This document shows positions 50,525 to 59,133 of a stretch of 64,000 nucleotides of DNA, in pieces (the stretch's first letter is position 1; each line of letters begins with the position of its first letter). Location: positions 248,001-312,000 of the forward strand of contig NZ_PUIA01000074.1 of the NCBI RefSeq assembly GCF_002967715.1, in the 5' to 3' direction. The translations under genes and the position numbers were made by a program. This DNA is from Blastopirellula marina (GTDB lineage Bacteria; Planctomycetota; Planctomycetia; Pirellulales; Pirellulaceae). Below the pieces are notes generated by a model that saw only the letters and a list, made by a program, of their open reading frames with translations, was not told the origin of the DNA and ran no database searches.

Positions 50525-52074
50525 ACGATTCGTCGTCGAACCTGCTGAAAGTCACCGGCATAACCAAACAATATGGCGAATCGTTAGTCCTGCGCGACGG
50601 CTCTCTAACTGTTTGTGAAGGGGAGATCCATGCACTCTTAGGAGGCAACGGAGCAGGAAAAAGTACCTTGGTGCGGATTATCGCTGGGCTGGTTCACCCT
50701 ACATCCGGCGAAATGTCCATCCAGGGAGAGGCCTATCATCCGCTGTCAAAACGTGAAGCCGAAGCCGCCGGAATCGAAATAGTTCAGCAGGAATTCAATC
50801 TCATCTCCACGTTGAGCGTCGCTGAAAACCTGTTGCTGACCAGGCTGCCTGGCCTTGGGGGCGTCATATGGCAGCGAGAACTCCATCGCCTCTCCCGCGA
50901 GGCACTCGACCGACTCGATCTCAAAGATATTCCGACCGATGCAATCGTTGAAACCCTGGGTGTTGGTCAGCAACAGATGATCGAAATTGCTGCCGCACTC
51001 TATCGGGAGTGTCGCCTGCTAATCTTGGATGAACCGACCGCTGCGTTAAGTGCCGCCGAAGCTGACTCCTTGTTCCTATGGCTGAGTAAACTGCGATCCG
51101 AGGGGGTAGGTATCATTTACATCAGCCATCGTTTGGACGAGGTCAAGCGTATTTCCGATCGAATCTCATTCTTACGCGATGGAACGATGGTCGGAACCTA
51201 CGACACAGCCGAACTTACCACCGACGAAATGGTCGAACTGATGACCGGCGATCATCCGCAGGTTTCCCATGCACAGACAACAAAGCAACGGAAGTCAGAT
51301 GATGCCGTCAAAGTGTCATCTACCTTTTCCCTACGCGTCGAGAACCTTTCTGGCGGGATGGTCGAGAATGTCTCCTTTCAGGTTCGCCGCGGAGAATGCC
51401 TTGGAATCGCTGGTTTGGTTGGCTCGGGTCGTACGGAACTAATGCGATTAATTTTCGGTGCTGATACAGCCTCGTCCGGAACTGTCTATGTGTCAGACGA
51501 CGATACACCGCGGCGGTTTCGCCATCCCCATGAAGCAGTCGCAGCGGGCATCGCGATGGTAACCGAAGACCGCAAGAAGAATGGCTTGCTGCTTTCTCAA
51601 TCCATACGAGTCAACACAACCCTGGCTGCCATGAGCAGCCGGTTCAGCCAGGCCGGCCTGATCCGGTTTCAAGCGGAACAGAAAGCGACCGAACACTATT
51701 GTCAATCGCTGGAAGTCCGCTGCACCGACGACCAGCAACCTACCGGAACGCTAAGCGGCGGAAACCAGCAGAAGGTTGTCATTGCACGCTGGTTAGGAAC
51801 CGACGCCAGCGTGTATCTATTCGACGAACCTACGCGAGGCATCGATGTTCCGGCACGCAAGCGAATTTATAGACTTATCGATTCGCTGGCGGCCGAAGGG
51901 AAGGGGATTGTGATCGTCAGTAGTGACCTGGAAGAGCTTTTCGAGACTTGTGATCGAATCGCCGTGATGTCCAATGGAACATTAGTAAAGGTCTTTGAAC
52001 GACAAGACATGTCCCACGATTTGATCATGCAAGCTGCCTTTTCTGGTTACCGTGCACGGAGTGTCGAAGCATGA
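50521..52074 (+). CDS. rbsA: Sugar ABC transporter ATPase with two nucleotide-binding domains
   Basis: The 517-residue protein starts at GTG in a GTGA overlap with the binding-protein stop. The first ABC domain has Walker A GGNGAGKSTL, a signature-like VGQQQMIEIA and Walker B LLILDEPTAAL. The second has the degenerate GLVGSGRTELMRL, LSGGNQQKVVIARWL and VYLFDEPTRGIDVPAR. Two fused domains with a weakened second P-loop is the normal layout of ribose/galactose-type (CUT2) transporters. It drives import through the permease encoded next. Confidence 0.93.
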   Translation: MNDSSSNLLKVTGITKQYGESLVLRDGSLTVCEGEIHALLGGNGAGKSTLVRIIAGLVHPTSGEMSIQGEAYHPLSKREAEAAGIEIVQQEFNLISTLSVAENLLLTRLPGLGGVIWQRELHRLSREALDRLDLKDIPTDAIVETLGVGQQQMIEIAAALYRECRLLILDEPTAALSAAEADSLFLWLSKLRSEGVGIIYISHRLDEVKRISDRISFLRDGTMVGTYDTAELTTDEMVELMTGDHPQVSHAQTTKQRKSDDAVKVSSTFSLRVENLSGGMVENVSFQVRRGECLGIAGLVGSGRTELMRLIFGADTASSGTVYVSDDDTPRRFRHPHEAVAAGIAMVTEDRKKNGLLLSQSIRVNTTLAAMSSRFSQAGLIRFQAEQKATEHYCQSLEVRCTDDQQPTGTLSGGNQQKVVIARWLGTDASVYLFDEPTRGIDVPARKRIYRLIDSLAAEGKGIVIVSSDLEELFETCDRIAVMSNGTLVKVFERQDMSHDLIMQAAFSGYRARSVEA

Positions 52075-53021
52075 ACTCCAAAGCAGTCAAAGAGATCCTT
52101 GTTCAATATGGCGGCCTGTGCGTGGTGCTGGTCGTTATGGTGGGCGTGTTTAGTGGGCTAAGCGAAAACTTCCTGCAAAGATCAACCTTCACGACGATCG
52201 CAAACCAGATTCCTGACCTGACGCTCGTTGCTGTTGGAATGACCTTCATCCTAGTAGTCGGCGGAATCGATCTTTCAGTCGGTTCCATACTAGCCTTGTC
52301 TTCGGCTGTACTCGGTGCCTTGATGGTAGATGCAGGCTGGCCGCTATGGGCTGCTATTCCCGTCTGCCTGGCGACAGGTGCGCTGTGCGGTCTTTTTAAC
52401 GGGTGCGTATCGATAGGCTTTCGTATCCCATCGTTCATCGTCACGTTAGGAATGCTGGAGATTGCTCGTGGAGCGACCAAGGTCGTCACTGATTCTCAGA
52501 CCAAATATATTGGTTCTAAGGTCGAGGCGATCGGTGAACCTCTTCCCTATCTCCATTTATCAACGGCATTCCTGCTTGCTTTGGGAGCCGTACTAGTAGG
52601 GCAGTTCCTGCTTTCCAGGACCGTTTTTGGTCGTTACTGCATTGCGATCGGGACAAACGAAGAAGCTGTACGAATGTCCGGCATCCGGACAGCGCCATAT
52701 TCCGTCGCCGTGTTTACCCTTAGTGGTCTCCTATGTGGACTGGCTGGCCTCGCTCAGACATCACGTCTTTCAAGTGCTGATCCCAATGCGGCTATCGGAA
52801 TGGAACTACTAGCAATTGCGGCATGCGTGATTGGCGGCACCAGTTTGATGGGTGGCCGGGGGAGCGTGATCAGTTCGTTCATCGGCGTGCTGATCATTTC
52901 GGTCCTGCAGACAGGCCTTGCCCAGATCGGCGTATCCGACGCGAACAAGCAAATCATTACGGGCAGCGTGATTGTCGTCGCGGTCCTGATTGACTCCCTT
53001 CGCAATCGCTTCCGAAAATGA
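52071..53021 (+). CDS. rbsC: Sugar ABC transporter permease (ribose type)
   Basis: The 316-residue protein is very hydrophobic, with about eight to ten membrane segments, and belongs to the BPD_transp_2 family. Family hallmarks are VAVGMTFILVVGGIDLSVGS, GFRIPSFIVTLGMLEIARG, FGRYCIAIGTNEEAVRMSGI and AAIGMELLAIAACVIGGTSL with the following MGGRGS. The ATG overlaps the ATPase stop by 4 bp. It forms the membrane channel of the CUT2 system. Confidence 0.93.
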   Translation: MNSKAVKEILVQYGGLCVVLVVMVGVFSGLSENFLQRSTFTTIANQIPDLTLVAVGMTFILVVGGIDLSVGSILALSSAVLGALMVDAGWPLWAAIPVCLATGALCGLFNGCVSIGFRIPSFIVTLGMLEIARGATKVVTDSQTKYIGSKVEAIGEPLPYLHLSTAFLLALGAVLVGQFLLSRTVFGRYCIAIGTNEEAVRMSGIRTAPYSVAVFTLSGLLCGLAGLAQTSRLSSADPNAAIGMELLAIAACVIGGTSLMGGRGSVISSFIGVLIISVLQTGLAQIGVSDANKQIITGSVIVVAVLIDSLRNRFRK

Positions 53022-53082
53022 CAGGCCAAATCCCAGGAATCGTCTCTCTTCCAACCCATACTTTGAGAGGAAGACACTCATC

Positions 53083-54921
53083 ATGAAATCAATTGTGTTA
53101 CTGACAATTGGACTGATCTTTGGTAGCTACATGTTAGCGCCGAGTACTGTCTGTGCGGTCGAGCGTCCTAACGTCATCGTGATTATGACCGATGACCAGG
53201 GGTATGGTGAATTCTCGTGCACTGGAAATCCCATCACAAGCACACCCAATATCGATCGCCTGGCCCAAGAAGGTGTGCGGTTCGTCGACTTTCACGTTTC
53301 TCCCATGTGTACGCCAACTCGTGGGCAACTGTTGAGTGGCCTGGATGCGTTTCGCAATGGTGCAATCAACGTCAGCAGCGGCCGAACTTTGCTACGACCT
53401 GAATTGAAAACGATGGCAAATATGTTCCAGGACGCAGGCTATCGGACAGGGCACTTTGGCAAGTGGCATTTGGGAGACAACTATCCATTTCGGCCTGAAG
53501 ACCGGGGATTTGACGAGGCCCTCTGGTTCCCCTCTTCACATATCAACAGTGTGCCCGACTATTGGGACAACGACTACTTCGAAGATACCTATATTCACAA
53601 CACGAAACGCGAAAAGTACGAAGGATACTGTACCGATGTCTTCTTTGGCGAAGCGATGAAGTGGATTGATAACCCCCAAGATAACCGTCCCTTCTTCACT
53701 TACATCGCTTTGAACGCTGCCCACTGGCCATGGTTCGTGCCCGATTCATACCGCGATGCAATTCGCGCGGCCATGAACTCCCATCCGGAAGTGGGGAAGT
53801 CACTCGGGCCGAATCAAAGGAAGGACCTTGTCAGCTTCTTAGCGATGGGTGCGAACATCGACGACAACGTGGGACTTCTGGACCAGTTCCTAGAGAAGAT
53901 TGAGCAAAAGGAAAATACGATCGTCGTATTCCTGACCGACAACGGCAGCACAATGGGCATTCACTATTACAACGCCCAGATGCGAGGCCACAAGACGACA
54001 TTGTGGGAAGGTGGACATCGCGTTCCATGCTTCATTCGCTGGCCGAGCGGCATTAACAATCCAGGTGAGATCGATACGCTTTGTCATGTTCAAGATCTGA
54101 TGCCAACTTTGGCGGACCTATGCAGGATCACAACGCATTTGCCAGCGAAACTGGACGGAACAAGCTTACGCCCCTTGATTGACGATCGTACAAGCGAACT
54201 GACTGACCGTATGTTGGTAATCAACTATAGCCGGATGCCGAGTTTTAAAGTGACCTACACGACAGAGAATCCGGCTATTCCTCACCGCGACGGTGCCTGT
54301 GTTATGTGGAAGCATTGGCGGTTGATCGAGAATCGCGAGCTATACAACGTCCAGAACGACATCCACCAGGATCACAACGTAGCGGACAAGCATCCGGATA
54401 TCGTCGCCAAGATGCGTTCGCACCTTGATCGCTGGTGGGATGAAGTCAAAGACGACGTGCTTGAACCGCAGAGTGTGATTATAGGAAGTGACGCAGAAAA
54501 CCCGATTTTGCTTTCCGGCTGCGAATGGCTGGATGTGTTCGTCGACCAACAAATTCAAATTCGACGCGGGGTCCGGAAGAACGGAGCCTGGCACGTTCAA
54601 GTCGATCAGCCGGGTTTATATGAGTTTGAACTTCGGCGCTGGCCTAGAGAAAGCGGCCTGGAACTCGCAAAAGGTTGCGCGGCGAAGGAGGTAACCGATG
54701 GAACCTTTATCGCAGGCACCGCACTACCGATCCACGCGGCCAAGCTTCGCCTTAGCGATAACGTAAAGGTACTCGATACGCCGAATCAGACGAAAACGGC
54801 GTTTATCACCCAACAGCATCTCTCGAAAGGCCCCATGGAAATTCAATCTTATTTGTTGAATGAGAGTGGGGATGAGGTCTGCGGTGCATATTACCTATAC
54901 GTGAAACGCCTGACACCCTAG
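53083..54921 (+). CDS. Secreted sulfatase (type I, formylglycine-dependent)
   Basis: The protein has about 612 residues. The chosen ATG at 53083 gives a signal peptide (MKSIVLLTIGLIFGSYMLAP, cut near CAVERP); an in-frame start at 52990 would overlap the permease gene and destroy the signal. VIVIMTDDQGYGEFSCTGN supplies the metal-binding Asp pair, and CTPTR (76-80) is the formylglycine site. GHFGKWHLGD and FLTDNG are further sulfatase motifs. The C terminus has a beta-rich extension of about 130 residues. It begins 61 bp after the permease and may be the last gene of the sugar operon. The sulfated substrate is unknown; a polysaccharide is usual for planctomycete sulfatases. Confidence 0.92.
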   Translation: MKSIVLLTIGLIFGSYMLAPSTVCAVERPNVIVIMTDDQGYGEFSCTGNPITSTPNIDRLAQEGVRFVDFHVSPMCTPTRGQLLSGLDAFRNGAINVSSGRTLLRPELKTMANMFQDAGYRTGHFGKWHLGDNYPFRPEDRGFDEALWFPSSHINSVPDYWDNDYFEDTYIHNTKREKYEGYCTDVFFGEAMKWIDNPQDNRPFFTYIALNAAHWPWFVPDSYRDAIRAAMNSHPEVGKSLGPNQRKDLVSFLAMGANIDDNVGLLDQFLEKIEQKENTIVVFLTDNGSTMGIHYYNAQMRGHKTTLWEGGHRVPCFIRWPSGINNPGEIDTLCHVQDLMPTLADLCRITTHLPAKLDGTSLRPLIDDRTSELTDRMLVINYSRMPSFKVTYTTENPAIPHRDGACVMWKHWRLIENRELYNVQNDIHQDHNVADKHPDIVAKMRSHLDRWWDEVKDDVLEPQSVIIGSDAENPILLSGCEWLDVFVDQQIQIRRGVRKNGAWHVQVDQPGLYEFELRRWPRESGLELAKGCAAKEVTDGTFIAGTALPIHAAKLRLSDNVKVLDTPNQTKTAFITQQHLSKGPMEIQSYLLNESGDEVCGAYYLYVKRLTP

Positions 54922-54949
54922 ACGATTGGTGCAATGTTTGTATCTAGAT

Positions 54950-54965
54950 CCGCTGGAAGCAGCGG
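54950..54965. terminator. Small hairpin between convergent genes
   Basis: CCGCTG-GAAG-CAGCGG forms a 6-bp GC-rich stem with a GNRA-like tetraloop, 28 bp after the sulfatase stop and 94 bp from the end of the convergent sialidase-like gene. No strong T-run follows on either strand, so function as a terminator is only possible. Confidence 0.3.
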
Positions 54966-55059
54966 CCTCGATTTACCGTAGAGCAATGTCCACTTCCAGC
55001 GAGACAAGCGGAAAAGAATAGGCTACATTCGGGGCACAATCGCACCCACCACCATGTTG

Positions 55060-56283
55060 CTACTCGCGCTGATTGGACTCGTTGGGGGCGGTCTTAACAA
55101 GTGGCTTGTCGGGCATCGTCAAGTTGTCGAGGTCCTCGAGCTTAATCTTCAGCACTTCGACGGTCTGCTTCTGTGTCGCAAATGCAATCAGTACATGGCC
55201 ATCGTGCTCGATAACATGCGGGTAATCAACATGTCTTCCTCCGGCCAGATACCCCATCTTCGTGAACACAACACCATCGCTACTGATCGATAGGGCCAAA
55301 GGGTCACGTCGTTTCGGGTGGGGGTTCGACACCAAGATGTAACGCCCATCGGCCAAGCGTACACCGCTGAATTTGGAACGAGCATCGGGGAAGTCGGTAC
55401 GACGTGGACGACTCCACGTACGACCATTGTCTTCTGAGAACGAACGATACAGGTAACCACTCTTACGATTGTCACGAAACAATGCCGTCAGACGACCGTC
55501 TGGTAGAACCCACCAGTAAGGTTCTTCGGCCGCTAATTCCTGACTGGAGCCAAGTACCGGGAAAGCCTCCCAGTCATCGATCGCATCGACGCCACCAGTC
55601 AGAAACTCGACACCATGTTTGGAGTAGTCGTAGGTTCTCCGCGACATCATCCATTCGCCGGTAGGGATCTGCTTGGGTGGAAAGTTATTAATTGCGTTCT
55701 TGTGAACCAGACCATGATCCACCCAGGCATTGCCCTTCTTATCGAAACGGAACGCCCTGAGCTCCAGACTCTTTCCGAAAAAGCCAGCCGCTTCGTCAAG
55801 TGAGCATAGAGCGAGAAGCTCACCATCTCGCTGCCAGAAGCCGCGCGAGATCCAGCGAAAACCTTCACTGCTGCGCGTGTTGTAATGCTTGGAGTCCTTA
55901 CCCGAGGTGGGCGGCTCTGGCGTGACGTACTTGGGCTTGCTCCACTGGATGCCATCGTTGCTCGTCGCATAGGATACCCGCTGGCCTACTCGATCTTCTA
56001 CGCCCGGTCCGTCGCTCCACATGGCCCAAAAGCGGCCATCGTAGAACGTAAGATAGTTGTGTTGATGCACGCCTTTCGGCTTGCGGACGTCACTAATCAC
56101 TACGTGTTGCGAGGGAATCTTGGGAAGATTATCGAAGTCAATCTGATGCGGTTTTTCCGGTACCCAATCACCGGAAAGCATGACCGGTGAGTACTCTTTC
56201 CTATTCGTCTCTTCTGCCTGAACGGCAAATCCGCCCAGACCTAAAGTCAGCAGCAACGTGATAATAAGTGCACGAAATGTCAT
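55060..56283 (-). CDS. Secreted sialidase-like beta-propeller protein
   Basis: The protein has about 407 residues from the ATG at 56283, which follows GGAG at good spacing and opens a signal peptide (FRALIITLLLTLGLGGFAVQ, then AEE). An upstream in-frame start at 56358 would bury the signal. Asp-box-like turns occur in SNDGIQWSKP and SEDNGRTWSRPR, and blade-like strands such as LADGRYILVSNPHP and DGRLTALFRDN recur. This fits an exo-alpha-sialidase/BNR six-bladed propeller, a frequent planctomycete family. The arginine triad and FRIP motif of true sialidases were not identified, so glycosidase activity is uncertain. Confidence 0.75.
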   Translation of the reverse strand: MTFRALIITLLLTLGLGGFAVQAEETNRKEYSPVMLSGDWVPEKPHQIDFDNLPKIPSQHVVISDVRKPKGVHQHNYLTFYDGRFWAMWSDGPGVEDRVGQRVSYATSNDGIQWSKPKYVTPEPPTSGKDSKHYNTRSSEGFRWISRGFWQRDGELLALCSLDEAAGFFGKSLELRAFRFDKKGNAWVDHGLVHKNAINNFPPKQIPTGEWMMSRRTYDYSKHGVEFLTGGVDAIDDWEAFPVLGSSQELAAEEPYWWVLPDGRLTALFRDNRKSGYLYRSFSEDNGRTWSRPRRTDFPDARSKFSGVRLADGRYILVSNPHPKRRDPLALSISSDGVVFTKMGYLAGGRHVDYPHVIEHDGHVLIAFATQKQTVEVLKIKLEDLDNLTMPDKPLVKTAPNESNQRE

Positions 56284-56541
56284 GAAAGAGAACTCCAGCA
56301 GGGGAAAATGAGGTGTCCCAGCAGGATTCCAAGGAGCCGTTAAACGAACCCAACTCATGATTCCCCTTCAATTCGGATTGATTCGTTGCGAGATTAGTTT
56401 AGTCTCTGCCCGCTGGATCTTCTACAACAACAGCACCAACGCTTGACCGCCCGTAAGTCTTATTTCTTACTTACAAAGTTGCTTGAACCAGAGATCAGGA
56501 TAGAATTCTTCAGATTGGTACCTTATACCAAGGAGAACGTA

Positions 56542-57351
56542 ATGGATCGCAGCATCGAGAAGCTTATCGAACAGCTCTGGGACTCGTATCGGAAAATCAA
56601 TCCGCAGGCCGATCAGATCCACCAATTGCTTTCAGATCGTGGCGAGACCATCGTCAACGATCACATCGCGTTTCGAACATTTCAGGATCCGCGAATCGGA
56701 ATAGATCGACTGGCGATCCCCTTTCTAGAGGCAGGATACCAGGCAGCAGGCGAATATCACTTCGAGGCTAAGAAGCTCTATGCCAGGCACTTTCAACACA
56801 TCGACCCTGTGCTGCCCAAGGTCTTTATTAGCGAACTGCTTTTGGATGAATTTTCAGGTGAATTCCGCGATACCATTCAGCGGATGCTAGACCAGTTGCC
56901 AGACATGACCTCCTTGACTCAACCGCTGTGTACGGCAGGAAGATTGTGGGAAGTTCCCTATGCGGATTATGAAGCGCTCAGCGAACAGAGCGAGTACGCT
57001 GCTTGGATGGCCGCTCATGGCTATTGTGCAAATCACTTCACTGTCTTCGTCAATGCCTTGACGACAATTGACTCTTTGCAGGCATTGAACACCCTTCTCG
57101 TGAATGAAGGGTTTGCATTGAATCAGGAAGGGGGAGCCATCAAGGGCTCGCCGGAAGTTTACTTAGAACAATCGTCAACGATTGCGTCAGTCGTGGACGT
57201 ACCATTTAACGATGGAGTGCACGCAGTACCGGGCTGTTACTACGAGTTTGCCCGGCGTTACTGTCAACCGGACGGTACCCTCTTTGAAGGTTTCGTTGCT
57301 AAAAGCGCCGATAAAATCTTCGAGAGTACCGACAAAAAGCTGCAAAACTAG
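56542..57351 (+). CDS. DUF1338 protein, 2-oxoadipate dioxygenase/decarboxylase (HglS)-like
   Basis: The protein has about 269 residues. The ATG at 56542 follows AAGGAG; an earlier in-frame TTG at 56443 lacks a ribosome site. The sequence matches DUF1338: NDHIAFRTF near the start, FEAKKLYARHFQH, PKVFISELLLDEFS, NHFTVFVNAL and GCYYEFARRY. H41, H165 and E235 are the likely Fe(II) ligands by analogy with HglS-type enzymes. Characterised relatives convert 2-oxoadipate to 2-hydroxyglutarate in lysine breakdown. The gene is convergent with the receiver-GDH gene, with only 9 bp between their stops, and lies close to amino-acid catabolic genes. This supports a lysine-related role. Confidence 0.82.
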   Translation: MDRSIEKLIEQLWDSYRKINPQADQIHQLLSDRGETIVNDHIAFRTFQDPRIGIDRLAIPFLEAGYQAAGEYHFEAKKLYARHFQHIDPVLPKVFISELLLDEFSGEFRDTIQRMLDQLPDMTSLTQPLCTAGRLWEVPYADYEALSEQSEYAAWMAAHGYCANHFTVFVNALTTIDSLQALNTLLVNEGFALNQEGGAIKGSPEVYLEQSSTIASVVDVPFNDGVHAVPGCYYEFARRYCQPDGTLFEGFVAKSADKIFESTDKKLQN

Positions 57352-57360
57352 CACAAAGGA

Positions 57361-59004
57361 TTATGGGAACAAGCCACGACGCAGCTTGGCCTCGGCTACT
57401 CTCTCGATGCCTTCGATCAGTGCGGCTGTACGGAAGTCAAGGTTTTGCTTTTCACTACGACCAAGCGTTCGCTGAAATGCATCGACCAAAATCTTTTTCA
57501 GCCGTGAATTGATCTCGTCCAGAGTCCACATGTAGTTTTGAGTTCCCTGGACCCACTCGAAGTACGATACCGTCACGCCGCCAGCATTGCCGAGAACGTC
57601 AGGCACGACGAAGATCCCTCGATCTTTAAGCACCTCGTCAGCCTCCAGGGTAGTCGGGCCGTTGGCCCCTTCGGCTACCATCTTGCACTGTAGTTTATCG
57701 ACGTTGCTCGCCGTAATTTGATTTTGCAACGCACACGGTGCCAGGATATCGCACTTAAGTTCGAGCAGCTCCTGGTTAGTTACCTCTTCGGCGTGCGGAT
57801 AACCTTTGAGAACTCGATTGTCCTCGACATACTGCAGCAAATCGGTGACCGAAAGCCCCTTCGGATTGTAGAGACCGGTGGAAACATCGCTAACACCGAT
57901 CACCTTCGTCCCAAGCTCTTCCAGCAGCCGGGCCGTGTTGCTACCCACATTACCGAAACCTTGGACGACGGCAGTTGCTCCTTGCATTGGCATTCCCATC
58001 ACCTTGGCGGCTTCTTCAACGACATAAACAAGCCCTCGACCGGTCGCTTCGCGACGCCCTAGGGAGCCCCCCAGTGCCACGGGTTTGCCGGTGACGATCG
58101 TTGGTACTGAATAGCCTAGCTGCTGGCTGTAAGTGTCCATCAACCATGCCATAACCTGCTCGTTTGTTCCCATATCAGGAGCGGGAATGTCCTTATCTGG
58201 GCCGATCATTTCGATGATTTCCATCGTGTATCGGCGCGTTAGTCGCTGTATCTCGTGGCTAGTCAAGTCCGTCGGGTCAATTCGGACTCCACCTTTGGCC
58301 CCTCCAAAAGGGAGACGCATCAATGCGCATTTCCAGGTCATCCACATCGCTAGTGCCGACACTTCGCCAAGTCCGACGTCTTCGTGATAGCGAATGCCCC
58401 CTTTGGTTGGTCCCATCGTCAAGAGGTGCTGGACACGGTAGCCGAACACGGTTTCGACGTGCGTGTAGCGATCTCTGCGAAATGGTAGCGTGACCACAAG
58501 TGTCCGCTGCGGGAACAGTAGCCGTTCTCGCAGGTTTTCGTCGAGGCTCATGATTTGAGCCGCTTTCAGGAATTGCTGCTGAGCCAGATGCAGCATGGGC
58601 GAATTCCATTCTTGCTGCTCGGCATGCGTGCGTTTGACAGCAAGCCTTAGTGACCGCGCCAGGCGGTGTCCGTCGATCTTCCCTTTGACAAGATAATCCT
58701 GGGCACCTGCTTCGACCGCTTTGGCAGCCAGAGAAAGATCGTCATTGCCGGTCAGCACGACCACCGGAATATTACCGGCTGCCTCATGCATTCGCAAAAA
58801 GGTCGGCAGGCCTTCGCTGTCAGGCAGTGTAAGGTCGAGCAAAATAGCATCGGGGCGGTTCTGAGACAGATAATTCAGTCCCGTTTCCAGCCGTTCGACA
58901 CTGTATATGGTAAACTTCGTTTCGCCTGTTTCCGAGAGAAGTTCCTCGATTAGTTTGGCCTGAAGCGGGTTGTCTTCAACGACAAGAACAAGAATCTCTG
59001 ACAT
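57361..59004 (-). CDS. Response-regulator receiver domain fused to glutamate dehydrogenase
   Basis: The protein has about 547 residues. The ATG at 59004 follows AGGAG; a GTG one codon upstream is less likely. Residues 1-120 form a complete receiver domain: acidic E10/D11, phospho-acceptor D57 (LLDLTLPDSEG), T85 (VVLTGNDD) and K107 (DYLVKG). A linker helix leads to a full-length Glu/Leu/Phe/Val dehydrogenase from about 134: GPTKGGIRYH (K201), WKCALMRLPFGGAKGG (K225, K237), PAPDMGTNEQVMAW and Rossmann motif VVQGFGNVGSNTARLL. There is no stop or frameshift between the parts. The enzyme interconverts glutamate and 2-oxoglutarate plus ammonia. The fusion suggests control by a phosphorelay. It is divergent from the M20-aminotransferase-astA-astD operon, whose transamination and N-succinyl chemistry both end in glutamate. 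Confidence 0.93.
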   Translation of the reverse strand: MSEILVLVVEDNPLQAKLIEELLSETGETKFTIYSVERLETGLNYLSQNRPDAILLDLTLPDSEGLPTFLRMHEAAGNIPVVVLTGNDDLSLAAKAVEAGAQDYLVKGKIDGHRLARSLRLAVKRTHAEQQEWNSPMLHLAQQQFLKAAQIMSLDENLRERLLFPQRTLVVTLPFRRDRYTHVETVFGYRVQHLLTMGPTKGGIRYHEDVGLGEVSALAMWMTWKCALMRLPFGGAKGGVRIDPTDLTSHEIQRLTRRYTMEIIEMIGPDKDIPAPDMGTNEQVMAWLMDTYSQQLGYSVPTIVTGKPVALGGSLGRREATGRGLVYVVEEAAKVMGMPMQGATAVVQGFGNVGSNTARLLEELGTKVIGVSDVSTGLYNPKGLSVTDLLQYVEDNRVLKGYPHAEEVTNQELLELKCDILAPCALQNQITASNVDKLQCKMVAEGANGPTTLEADEVLKDRGIFVVPDVLGNAGGVTVSYFEWVQGTQNYMWTLDEINSRLKKILVDAFQRTLGRSEKQNLDFRTAALIEGIERVAEAKLRRGLFP

Positions 59005-59133
59005 CACTGGCTCCTGTCAAAGTCGGCTGGGGTAGCGAGAGATCAAAAATCGACACGCGTCCGCTTACATTCTATGGCGTAAGATACCCAATGGCGCGTA
59101 AAATCTCTTATAACTCTTTTCGGCAGGATGGCC

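Noticed and set aside
52990-53082. Upstream in-frame start for the sulfatase
   Set aside because: It would overlap the permease gene and place 31 polar residues in front of a clear signal peptide.
59109-59114. TATAAC as the -10 element of the M20-astA-astD operon
   Set aside because: No acceptable -35 element lies at 15-19 bp upstream, so the match is too weak to annotate.
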